DNA from: a bacterium
Lineage (GTDB): Bacteria > Auribacterota > Auribacteria > Auribacterales > Auribacteraceae
NCBI GenBank assembly: GCA_021161885.1
Contig: JAGGZS010000339.1
Location: 1-12,865, forward strand
DNA length: 12,865 nucleotides
Reading direction: 5' to 3'
The notes beneath the pieces are model-generated. The model saw nothing but the letters and a program-made list of their open reading frames with translations. It was not told the DNA's origin and ran no database searches. A program made the translations under genes and the position numbers. Positions 6,993 to 12,865 of this stretch are shown here, piece after piece (within the stretch, counting starts at the first letter, position 1; every line of letters starts with the position of its first letter).

Positions 6993-8909
6993 ATGATCAG
7001 CCTGATGAACATATCAAAGCGGTTTTCGCATACATTATTATATGAAAATTGTTCTTTTACCTTAAAATCGGGTGAGCGTATAGGGCTTGTCGGCGCTAAT
7101 GGATGCGGGAAAACAACATTGCTTAATATTATCGCCGGGGCGCAGTCGCCTGACAGCGGTGAGATAGCGGTTTCTAAAAATTTCAGGATTGGTATTCTTG
7201 AACAGGAATTTGAAGTTGCAACCAATAAAACCGTTCTTGAAACCGTGAAGGAATCTGTTTTTAAAAATGAATTGGATATAGACCATTTACGTGAGAAAAT
7301 ATCGGCTGAAAAAAATCCGGCTCAACTTGAGGCATTATTAAAAATATACAGCGGTCTTGAAGCTGAATTTGAGGCAAGCGGTGGTTATAATATAGAAAAT
7401 AACTGCAAAAAAATTCTGTCTGGATTGGGGATTACCGAGGAAATGATGTATCGGAAAAGCACTCATTTCAGCGGAGGGCAAAGGATGCGTATCGGGCTCG
7501 CTAAATTACTCGCTTCCCCTTTTGATGCAATTCTGCTCGATGAACCTACCAACCATCTTGACCTTCCTTCTTTGCTTTGGTTCGAAAATTATCTGAGGTC
7601 ATACCCCGGGCTGATTGTCATAATATCTCACGACCAGACATTGCTTAATAATATCGTAACTAAAGTTGTAGAAATAAGTAACAGGAAAATAACTGTTTAT
7701 CATGGAAATTACCAAAAGTACCGCGAACAAAAATCATTGGTTATTGAACAGTTGGAATCGGCAAAAAAACAGTATGAAAGAGAACGTAAAGAAACAGAAC
7801 GGTTTATAGAACGGTTTCGTTATAAAAATACAAAAGCGAAGCAAGTGCAGAGCAGATTGAAAAATCTTGAGAAAACCGAGCAGGATTTTGATATACCCAA
7901 GGAAGAATCTCAAATTAAATTCAGTTTCCCTCAACCTGAACGGTCGGGCTATGAGGTTGTTAAAGTTAACCGCGTGGATAAACGTTATGGCGATATAAAA
8001 GTGCTTGAAAATTTTTCTTTTGAAATTAAACGCGGGGAAAAAATAGCCGTTACCGGCAAAAACGGGACTGGTAAATCTACTTTAATGAAAATTATGGCGG
8101 GGATAATCAAGGCTGATTGCGGATCCGTATCGCTTGGAACTAATGTTAAGGTAGGGTATTTTTCACAGATTCATGCGGAACAACTTAACCTGAATAATAC
8201 AATTATAGATGAGATGGAATCCATAAGAGGCGCAAGATCGACCACTGATGTGCGTAAGTTATTAGGGCGTTTTTTTTTTACCGGTGATGATGTTTTTAAA
8301 AAAATAGCTGTTTTGAGCGGCGGAGAAAAATCCCGTGTGTTATTGACGCGTTTGCTGTTGTCTGCGTCTAATTTCCTTTTGCTTGACGAGCCGACAAATC
8401 ATCTCGATATACCTTCGCAGTCAGTTATTATCGAGGCTTTGAAAAATTTTACAGGCACTGTATGTTTTGTTTCCCATGACCGTTACCTTATCAACAATAT
8501 AGCTACACGGTTACTTGATTTTGAGGAAAACGGAGTGTGTGATTATCCCGGAACTTATGATGAATACAAATCATGGCAGGAACGGAATTTGTCTCAATCC
8601 GAATTTAACGATGACCAAAAAGCGGTTAATAAACGAAAAGAGCAAAAACGCCAAGAAGCCGAAGAACGAAATTTAAAGTACAAAAAAAGAAAAGTCTATG
8701 ATGAGCGGATTGCTGAAATTGAACTTAAACTTGAAACATCTATGGAAGAAGAAACCGAACTTGAACAGCAGTTAGGCGATCCGGATATTTATAAAGATGA
8801 AGATAAAGCAAAGTATATTACCGATAGATATAAAACGGTAAAACAACAAATTGAAAATTTAACCCATAAATGGGAAGAATTGTCTTTAGAACGAGAAAAA
8901 CTGCTTTAG
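6993..8909 (+). CDS. ABC-F family ATPase (ribosome-associated, two nucleotide-binding domains)
   Basis: This 638-residue cytoplasmic protein has two ABC domains and no membrane segment. Domain 1: Walker A GANGCGKT at 34-41, signature SGGQ at 160-163, Walker B ILLDEPTNHLD at 180-190, H-loop SHD at 212-214. Domain 2: Walker A GKNGTGKS at 355-362, signature LSGGEKSR at 441-448, Walker B LLLDEPTNHLD at 462-472, H-loop SHD at 494-496. Between them lies the charged helical linker (about 243-305) that reaches the ribosomal P-site tRNA in ABC-F proteins. A long charged coiled-coil C-terminus spans about 540-638, as in Uup, YheS or YdiF types. All catalytic residues, including both Walker B glutamates, are present. 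These proteins act on stalled or non-standard translating ribosomes. Length and C-terminal extension suggest a housekeeping type rather than a resistance factor, but the subfamily is unresolved. A T10 run (8270-8279) lies in domain 2. Confidence 0.96.
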   Translation: MISLMNISKRFSHTLLYENCSFTLKSGERIGLVGANGCGKTTLLNIIAGAQSPDSGEIAVSKNFRIGILEQEFEVATNKTVLETVKESVFKNELDIDHLREKISAEKNPAQLEALLKIYSGLEAEFEASGGYNIENNCKKILSGLGITEEMMYRKSTHFSGGQRMRIGLAKLLASPFDAILLDEPTNHLDLPSLLWFENYLRSYPGLIVIISHDQTLLNNIVTKVVEISNRKITVYHGNYQKYREQKSLVIEQLESAKKQYERERKETERFIERFRYKNTKAKQVQSRLKNLEKTEQDFDIPKEESQIKFSFPQPERSGYEVVKVNRVDKRYGDIKVLENFSFEIKRGEKIAVTGKNGTGKSTLMKIMAGIIKADCGSVSLGTNVKVGYFSQIHAEQLNLNNTIIDEMESIRGARSTTDVRKLLGRFFFTGDDVFKKIAVLSGGEKSRVLLTRLLLSASNFLLLDEPTNHLDIPSQSVIIEALKNFTGTVCFVSHDRYLINNIATRLLDFEENGVCDYPGTYDEYKSWQERNLSQSEFNDDQKAVNKRKEQKRQEAEERNLKYKKRKVYDERIAEIELKLETSMEEETELEQQLGDPDIYKDEDKAKYITDRYKTVKQQIENLTHKWEELSLEREKLL

Positions 8910-8921
8910 ATTCAGAAAAAA

Positions 8922-9716
8922 TTAATCGTTATCGTTTTTTTTTACTTGTTTTACTTGACCATCTGATATCTTAAAAAAATGTACCGAACTTTTTTTTATT
9001 TTTTTATCTTCCGGTCCCGCTTTAATATTTACAGCAAGTTTATATGTACCGTCTTTAAGAGGGGTGTCTAATTTTAAAGAATCGGAATATAGATATTGTT
9101 CCTGCGGGATTATTGCCCATTTATTTTGGTTGAATTCAGCTGAATATGTTTCAGATGTATTATTTTCATTAGTGATTTTAATTGTTCCCGTTGGGCGAAT
9201 ATGTACATTGCCGGTGTTTAACAGAATGGTTTTTACCTCTGGTTTGGGAGTGTTTTTTAAAGCGTTCATTTTAATAGAAAAATCAAATTTTTCTGTTCCT
9301 TCGACCGCAATATAAATAGGTTTTGTGTAATGGACAGCTACTCTTGAAGCGCCACGCTTTGCTTTAAAAGGCTGCTGTGAAAATTTTATAAAAGCGTTGT
9401 ATTCGCCTTCGGAATTTTCGGGTAATGTTATTTTAAAAGGTATATAAGCATGATTGTTTGCTGGAACGGTTGTAAATGCTTGGGGAAGAGTTAACCAGTC
9501 TTCATCTAACGGATTAATTGTCCTGTCTGTCCATATTGCAACTATTTTTAAGGGCTCATCAAAAGAATTGGTAACTATAAATTTGCTTTCAAAAGTTTCG
9601 CCTGCGGGCATATTTCCTTCAAATTTGTTTGGCTGGACGTTAAAGCCTGAATAAGCGGGTGTTGATAACAGCAGTGTAATTAATAATGAAAAGAGTAATT
9701 TTTTTGACATAAACAT
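8922..9716 (-). CDS. Exported Ig-like protein resembling a pilus-type periplasmic chaperone
   Basis: The 264-residue protein starts at the ATG at 9716, where AAGG lies six bases upstream; a second ATG at 9710 is too far from it. The frame stays open to 9941, but that extension runs through a dispersed repeat. Residues 4-23 form a signal peptide (SKKLLFSLLITLLLSTPAYS, likely cut before G24). The mature part has a first Ig-like domain (about 24-140; FNVQPNKFEG, then FKITLPENSEGEYNAFIKF and PIYIAVEG). A second beta domain (about 145-235) contains LLNTGNVHIRPTG, and a lysine-rich tail follows. This order recalls fimbrial-chaperone-like proteins, but I cannot confirm the conserved Arg/Lys pair of FimC-type chaperones. 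It lies downstream of a small exported beta-rich protein, so it may escort that product. Possible -35/-10 boxes TTGCAT (9783-9778) and TATAGT (9762-9757) are 15 bases apart, weakly supported. Its stop faces the ABC-F stop across 12 bases. Confidence 0.75.
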   Translation of the reverse strand: MFMSKKLLFSLLITLLLSTPAYSGFNVQPNKFEGNMPAGETFESKFIVTNSFDEPLKIVAIWTDRTINPLDEDWLTLPQAFTTVPANNHAYIPFKITLPENSEGEYNAFIKFSQQPFKAKRGASRVAVHYTKPIYIAVEGTEKFDFSIKMNALKNTPKPEVKTILLNTGNVHIRPTGTIKITNENNTSETYSAEFNQNKWAIIPQEQYLYSDSLKLDTPLKDGTYKLAVNIKAGPEDKKIKKSSVHFFKISDGQVKQVKKNDND

Positions 9717-9821
9717 AAGATACCTTTTTATTTGAGTTAACATTATTTTGAATAAAACTATAATTTTTACGAAATTAATGCAATAAAAATTCAATAGAAT
9801 TATGAATATAATATTATTTTT

Positions 9822-9907
9822 TGTCATCGCGAGGAGCGAAGCGACGTGGCGATCTAATGTGCAATGAGCTGGGATTGCCACGCAAACTTTGTTTGCTCGC
9901 AATGACA
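9822..9907. repeat. Small dispersed palindromic repeat (MITE/REP-like)
   Basis: The element starts TGTCATCGCGAGGAGCGAAG and ends TTTGCTCGCAATGACA, so its ends are inverted copies of each other. Internally GACGTGGCGATC on the left mirrors GGGATTGCCACG on the right. This is the layout of a very common bacterial repeat whose core reads TGTCATTGCGAGGAGCGAAG. It is 86 bases long, carries no gene, and could fold into a long cruciform or hairpin. It lies between two - strand genes, so it would be transcribed if readthrough passes the terminator. I see no clear target duplication. Confidence 0.75.
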
Positions 9908-10024
9908 TTAGAGCGACAGGACGTTTTTTCAGCAATCCCAAATTTTGTTTCTTTTATGCCGGTTTTTTACTTTTTTATGAGTTTCAATTTTTCATCATGG
10001 ATGAAGTGAAGAATTTTGATATAA

Positions 10025-10055
10025 AGAAAGAGGGCAACAAAATTGCCCTCTTTCT
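10025..10055 (-). terminator. Rho-independent terminator of the small beta-rich exported protein gene
   Basis: AGAAAGAGGGCAA pairs perfectly with TTGCCCTCTTTCT around a five-base loop, giving a 13-bp stem. On the - strand it lies 24 bases after the stop and continues into TTATAT, a modest T-rich tail. On the + strand the stem is followed by GAAATTC, which does not fit a terminator. The third gene therefore probably has its own promoter or depends on readthrough. Confidence 0.8.
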
Positions 10056-10079
10056 GAAATTCATCTTAAAAGATAAAAA

Positions 10080-10799
10080 TTAGTTACTGAGTACTTCAAA
10101 GTTAACTGTTGTTGAATATTCACCAGGAGTATCCAGGTCATTTGTTAAACCGAGTATTAAAGAAAACTCAGCTTTTTGAGTAATAGAAGAACCTGTTGCG
10201 GTTAGCCATTGCATGTAACCTTGTGTGCCCGCTGGAATATCACCATATGTGTTACGTATTATTGCTGTCTCACCGCCGGTAATTTCAGCAGCTGATGGAA
10301 AATATGGAATGTTGACGAACCATGTAGCTGCCTGAAATTCGGCATCGCTTAATACATCGCCAATAGCATAAGGTGTGGGAGCATTGTTTACGCTTTTTAG
10401 ATATTTTAATAGGACATGGTTAGTTTTTTCAACAACATGCATTAAACCTGTTGTAACACAAGCTGGGGTATCGTTATCGGCATCTGTAGCAGGGTTAGTT
10501 GTATATGTAATGATCGACCAGCCAGTACCTGAACCGCTAACTTTTACGTATACTTTTCCTACTCCATATCCAACATAGATATCGGGACCTACAACTTCAG
10601 ACGGAAAGGTAATGCCGGCTGTGTTTATCGTAAGATCAGACATCTCGATTGTTGTATCGTTGTCAGCATAAAGCATAATTGAAGCTCCGTTACCGAATGA
10701 AGCGCTAACACCGAAGTTGCCTGATGTTGCCGCGAATGAAGCTGATGATAATAACGCTACAGCACTAATCGCAAGAAGTAAACTGAATAATTTTTTCAT
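10080..10799 (-). CDS. Small exported beta-rich protein, pilin/spore-coat-U-like C-terminus
   Basis: I take the ATG at 10799 (239 aa) because GGGAG lies eight bases before it; the ATG at 10814 would put that site inside the gene. Residues 1-24 form a clear signal peptide (MKKLFSLLLAISAVALLSSA, cut near SFA/ATS). The mature protein is rich in Gly, Thr, Ser and Asn, with alternating hydrophobic residues typical of beta sandwiches. It has a single cysteine, so no disulphide as in classical chaperone-usher pilins. The C-terminus (TPGEYSTTVNFEVLSN) has the 'PGxYxxTVxFxV' ending seen in spore-coat-U and related pilin-like domains. No family is firmly recognised. Context: a chaperone-like exported protein lies downstream and a propeller-like exported protein upstream. 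A fibre or surface-layer subunit is a reasonable guess only. Confidence 0.75.
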   Translation of the reverse strand: MKKLFSLLLAISAVALLSSASFAATSGNFGVSASFGNGASIMLYADNDTTIEMSDLTINTAGITFPSEVVGPDIYVGYGVGKVYVKVSGSGTGWSIITYTTNPATDADNDTPACVTTGLMHVVEKTNHVLLKYLKSVNNAPTPYAIGDVLSDAEFQAATWFVNIPYFPSAAEITGGETAIIRNTYGDIPAGTQGYMQWLTATGSSITQKAEFSLILGLTNDLDTPGEYSTTVNFEVLSN

Positions 10800-10807
10800 T
10801 TGAATTT

Positions 10808-10812
10808 CTCCC
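10808..10812 (-). promoter_or_regulatory. Ribosome binding site deciding the start of the beta-rich exported protein
   Basis: On the - strand GGGAG is followed by eight bases and the ATG at 10799. It lies directly after the alternative ATG at 10814, so it excludes that start. Confidence 0.75.
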
Positions 10813-10833
10813 ATTTTTTTGTTTTTTTAATTT

Positions 10834-10888
10834 TGGTTGACTATAAAAGGTTACTAAATGACAGCGTGTTAAAACCTTTTATTGACCA
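10834..10888 (-). promoter_or_regulatory. Large inverted repeat in the leader of the beta-rich exported protein gene
   Basis: ATAAAAGGTT (10843-10852) and AACCTTTTAT (10873-10882) form a perfect 10-bp stem with a 20-base loop. An outer TGGT/ACCA pairing (10834-10837 with 10885-10888) extends it across a small internal loop. No T-run follows on the - strand (AGTCAACCAAAATT), so it is a poor terminator for the upstream propeller gene. It may be an mRNA 5' structure, an RNase-protecting or processing hairpin between co-transcribed genes, or a protein-binding site. Confidence 0.55.
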
Positions 10889-10938
10889 CCTCCCTTCCTG
10901 AATAAATTGTTAAAAAGTTAGTTTAAACCTCCTTTCAT
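10889..10938 (-). promoter_or_regulatory. Orphan Shine-Dalgarno-like sequences and a six-codon frame
   Basis: On the - strand AAAGGAGGT (10935-10927) matches the anti-Shine-Dalgarno sequence over nine bases, and GGGAGG (10894-10889) follows about 30 bases later. Neither has an ATG, GTG or TTG 5-12 bases downstream. The first lies inside a micro-frame, ATG AAA GGA GGT TTA AAC TAA (10938-10918, MKGGLN). The second abuts the outer arm of the large inverted repeat. This could be a ribosome standby or leader-regulation element; the sequence alone does not decide. Confidence 0.35.
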
Positions 10939-10963
10939 AAAATAAGTTTAACATTGATAATTT

Positions 10964-12775
10964 TTAGTCGTTATCAAGTTCAATTTTATAAAAACGTTTG
11001 AGAACATCACTTGATGCTTCTCCGTTCATCTCGGGATCCGTACCGTGGTCTATCCACGATTTTAAACCGTCTGATAAATCGAGTATATCATCTAGAGCAG
11101 GTCCGCTTACCTCATCCCATACGGTAGAACCGCTTATTTCGTTTGTCCATAATATTTTTACACCCGTTTCCTGCGGCTTGACATACCATATTAAATTAAT
11201 AAGATTCGTTATCGGTTGATTTTCGATAGAAACAATAAATATTTCAGGCGGTCCCGCTATAATTATATTCCAGTATATCCCGTCCCATCGACGCCATATA
11301 ATGTATCTGTTGTCGTTGATTTGCGGATCAATATCCCTATAGCTGTTTTGTGTTACTCGTGTTATAGTAGCGTTATTATAGACATATATATCCGATTTAT
11401 CCATATTGCCCGAAGACCAGACAATTGACCCGATATTGTTTAACTGGGGCGATAAATCATCATTATCATTGTCAGTGATTTGACGGATTGTTGCATCATA
11501 TAGAAAAATTTCATAATCGTTACCGTCATAACCTGACCATACGATTTGCCCAAGATCGTTTATTTGCGGAATGATGTCGTCATATGAATTATTTGTCAAC
11601 TGGGTTACAGTTGAGCCGTCATAAAGAAAAATTTCCCAGTCGTTACCGTCCCATCCGCACCATGTTATTTCGTTATAATTATTAATCTGGGCATCGTTGT
11701 CGTTGTATGAATTGTTTGTCAACTGGGTTACAGTTGAGCCGTCATAAAGAAAAATTTCCCAGTCGTTGCCGTCCCATCCGCACCATACAATATGGTTGGC
11801 GTTATTGATTTTGGGTTCTATATTATCCGCGGCGGGAGAATTAAGCTGTTTTGTGGTTGAGTCGTCATAAAGAAAAATTTCAAAATTGAACCCGTCAGAA
11901 GCCGACCACACTATATTGTCGTTATCGTTAAGTTGAGGGTCAGTATCATTTAAGTTATTGTCGGTTAACTGGATTGTAGATGAACCGTCGTAAAAATAGA
12001 TTTCATAATCTGTGCCTGTGCCGGGCAGTCCGTCGTATCCGTCGCTCGCGAACCAAACTACATTGCCGTTATCGTTAAGTTTCGGGGTATATGCGTAATA
12101 TTGGGAATTCGTCAGCATTGAAATGTTTTCTGTCTCATATAGATAAATGTCAGACGCTTTGGTTATGGTGTTTTCAACAAAATCTCCATCCCAAACCGCA
12201 ACTTCATTATTGTTAATTTGCGGTGCGCAAACCGGATACAAATTAAAATCTATTCTAGTTACTATATAAGTGTTAATTAGATAGAATTGTTCCGATTCCT
12301 GCCATTGACCCCAATCTGTAGAATCGTAGGCACGCATCCTTATCTGATATAATGAACCTTGTTCCGTAGGTACATCTTTCATAGAATTCCACCCCAGAGA
12401 TAAATCTGTTGAAGGTAAAATTAATGCAGTCATGCCGGAAACAGTTGCGTCCGACCATATAGAAGCTCCAACTTTTTTATATTGAAGTTCTACAGAACAT
12501 ATGTTCCCATCGTTATCGGTTAAATCGTACTGGATATTTATTGTTGCTGATGAACCTGTAACCGCGATGTTGAATATCTGCGCAAGTGCATTTGCCGACG
12601 GCAATACCGCGGACACTCGAAAGAAAGCTTGTGTGCCTGCGTACGATAAATTACAGTAAACAGTAACCAAACATATCGAGAACATAATAATTTTATTAAG
12701 TATTGAGACTTTATAGTGCACCGGTACCAAATTATCGTCTCTCTTCCATTGTAATAATGTAATAAATTTTTTCAT
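10964..12775 (-). CDS. Exported protein with fibronectin-like domain and beta-propeller-like repeats
   Basis: I choose the ATG at 12775 (603 aa); a TTG at 12799 would add eight residues, and no start has a good ribosome binding site. A long N-terminal region leads to a signal-peptide core (about 26-46, ILNKIIMFSICLV...SYAG). Next comes a fibronectin III/Ig-like domain (about 60-168) with ATINIQYDLTDNDG and YQIRMRAYDSTDWG. Residues about 184-505 hold seven full and one partial repeat, core length about 41, of the form PQINDNxxIVWxGWDGNDxEIFLYDGSTVTQLTNNSYxD, a TolB/WD40-like propeller pattern. The first two are longer because of insertions. The C-terminal ~95 residues form another beta domain containing WDEVSGPA and ending KRFYKIELDND. 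It is probably secreted or attached outside; binding partners are unknown. Two neighbouring repeats are nearly identical in DNA, so the array changed recently. The next - strand gene starts 164 bases further on. Confidence 0.82.
   Translation of the reverse strand: MKKFITLLQWKRDDNLVPVHYKVSILNKIIMFSICLVTVYCNLSYAGTQAFFRVSAVLPSANALAQIFNIAVTGSSATINIQYDLTDNDGNICSVELQYKKVGASIWSDATVSGMTALILPSTDLSLGWNSMKDVPTEQGSLYQIRMRAYDSTDWGQWQESEQFYLINTYIVTRIDFNLYPVCAPQINNNEVAVWDGDFVENTITKASDIYLYETENISMLTNSQYYAYTPKLNDNGNVVWFASDGYDGLPGTGTDYEIYFYDGSSTIQLTDNNLNDTDPQLNDNDNIVWSASDGFNFEIFLYDDSTTKQLNSPAADNIEPKINNANHIVWCGWDGNDWEIFLYDGSTVTQLTNNSYNDNDAQINNYNEITWCGWDGNDWEIFLYDGSTVTQLTNNSYDDIIPQINDLGQIVWSGYDGNDYEIFLYDATIRQITDNDNDDLSPQLNNIGSIVWSSGNMDKSDIYVYNNATITRVTQNSYRDIDPQINDNRYIIWRRWDGIYWNIIIAGPPEIFIVSIENQPITNLINLIWYVKPQETGVKILWTNEISGSTVWDEVSGPALDDILDLSDGLKSWIDHGTDPEMNGEASSDVLKRFYKIELDND
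11583..11786 (-). repeat. Near-identical tandem DNA repeat inside the propeller gene
   Basis: An 81-base unit at 11583-11663 recurs at 11706-11786, offset by exactly 123 bases (41 codons). I count two differences in 81 positions. The other propeller repeats are much more diverged in DNA. It keeps frame and matches the protein repeats spanning about residues 320-400. It indicates a recent duplication or gene conversion. Confidence 0.9.
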
Positions 12776-12796
12776 ACGCTGTCTTGTAACTGCAGA

Positions 12797-12829
12797 CAAA
12801 AAAGGTTTAAAAAAGTTTCAAAAAAGTTA
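12797..12829 (-). repeat. Three phased A-tracts, 11-bp tandem repeat
   Basis: CAAAAAAGGTT, TAAAAAAGTTT and CAAAAAAGTTA follow each other without gaps, placing A6 tracts at 12798, 12809 and 12820. An 11-bp period is close to one helical turn, so the DNA is expected to be bent. On the - strand this reads as three T6 tracts between a possible -10 region (TATATAAC, about 12833-12826) and the propeller gene start. It may affect promoter activity; the promoter itself is not proven. Confidence 0.6.
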
Positions 12830-12865
12830 TATATGGGAGTGTTGCGAAATAAAATCATATAAAAA

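Larger units (their letters stand above)
9717..10079. other. Non-coding gap between the two small exported-protein genes
   Basis: No credible gene lies in these 363 bases; short frames here run through the dispersed repeat. The region holds the leader of the - strand chaperone-like gene (9717-9821), a dispersed palindromic repeat (9822-9907), an AT-rich spacer with a weak hairpin TTCATC-ATG-GATGAA (9991-10005), and a strong hairpin terminator (10025-10055) for the - strand gene ending at 10080. The sequence GCAATCCCA at 9932-9940 is the inverse of a piece of the repeat at 9870-9878, perhaps a fragment of another copy. Confidence 0.7.

Noticed and set aside
6993..8909. ABC-F gene as an antibiotic-resistance determinant
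   Set aside because: Length and the C-terminal coiled-coil extension fit housekeeping types, and no resistance genes or mobile-element genes lie nearby.
9064..9654. Plus-strand frames within the chaperone-like gene
   Set aside because: They are mirror frames of a supported - strand gene with a signal peptide and ribosome binding site.
9717..9941. N-terminal extension of the chaperone-like protein to 9941
   Set aside because: The extension reads through a dispersed repeat, lacks a ribosome binding site and would bury the clear signal peptide.
9821..10083. Short + strand frames over the repeat and terminator
   Set aside because: They begin in the dispersed repeat, cross the hairpin terminator and encode low-complexity sequence.
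10800..10814. ATG at 10814 as start of the beta-rich exported protein
   Set aside because: The GGGAG site lies just after this ATG and fits the ATG at 10799, which begins a standard signal peptide.
11410..12230. CRISPR-like array
   Set aside because: The periodicity is in-frame coding repetition of about 41 codons with gradual divergence, with no identical short repeats and unique spacers.

Overview
The window is AT-rich DNA with long A and T runs, encoding complete Sec-type signal peptides and multi-pass envelope proteins. It fits an uncultured, Gram-negative-like bacterium. The operon style (MoxR, DUF58, BatA, a VWA/glutamine-amidotransferase-like protein) and the small palindromic dispersed repeats remind me of Omnitrophota, Elusimicrobiota or other PVC-related candidate phyla. 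That placement is inference; no rRNA or marker gene is present.

Region 1 (1-6631, + strand) is one compact operon. It holds the C-terminal end of an unrecognised hydrophilic protein, a MoxR AAA+ ATPase, a DUF58 protein, a BatA-type membrane VWA protein, and an 835-residue membrane protein. The last one carries two VWA-like segments and a glutamine-amidotransferase-like region. Genes overlap by 11 or 4 bases or are separated by 11-21 bases. By analogy with Bat/MoxR systems, the ATPase probably remodels or inserts something together with the VWA proteins at the inner membrane. The substrate is unknown and no BatB, BatD or TPR partner is visible.

Region 2 (6632-6992) is non-coding. It contains a degraded dispersed palindromic repeat, a 28-bp perfect palindrome, and two tandem hairpins that share one arm, ahead of an ABC-F ATPase gene.

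Region 3 (6993-8909, + strand) is an intact ABC-F ribosome-associated ATPase. Region 4 (8922-12775, - strand) converges on it with only 12 bases between stop codons. It encodes three exported proteins, in transcription order: a fibronectin-like plus beta-propeller-like repeat protein, a small beta-rich protein whose C-terminus resembles a pilin or spore-coat-U donor strand, and an Ig-like protein resembling a pilus chaperone. A strong hairpin terminator follows the second gene, and a second dispersed repeat lies between the second and third. The first two genes are separated by an unusual leader with a large inverted repeat and two strong Shine-Dalgarno-like sequences that lack nearby start codons. 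The three proteins may form a surface or periplasmic structure, but no usher is in the window.

The best candidates for something undescribed are the compressed Bat-like operon with its double-VWA protein, the exported pilin-like/chaperone-like pair with its leader, and the 28-bp palindrome ahead of the ABC-F gene.
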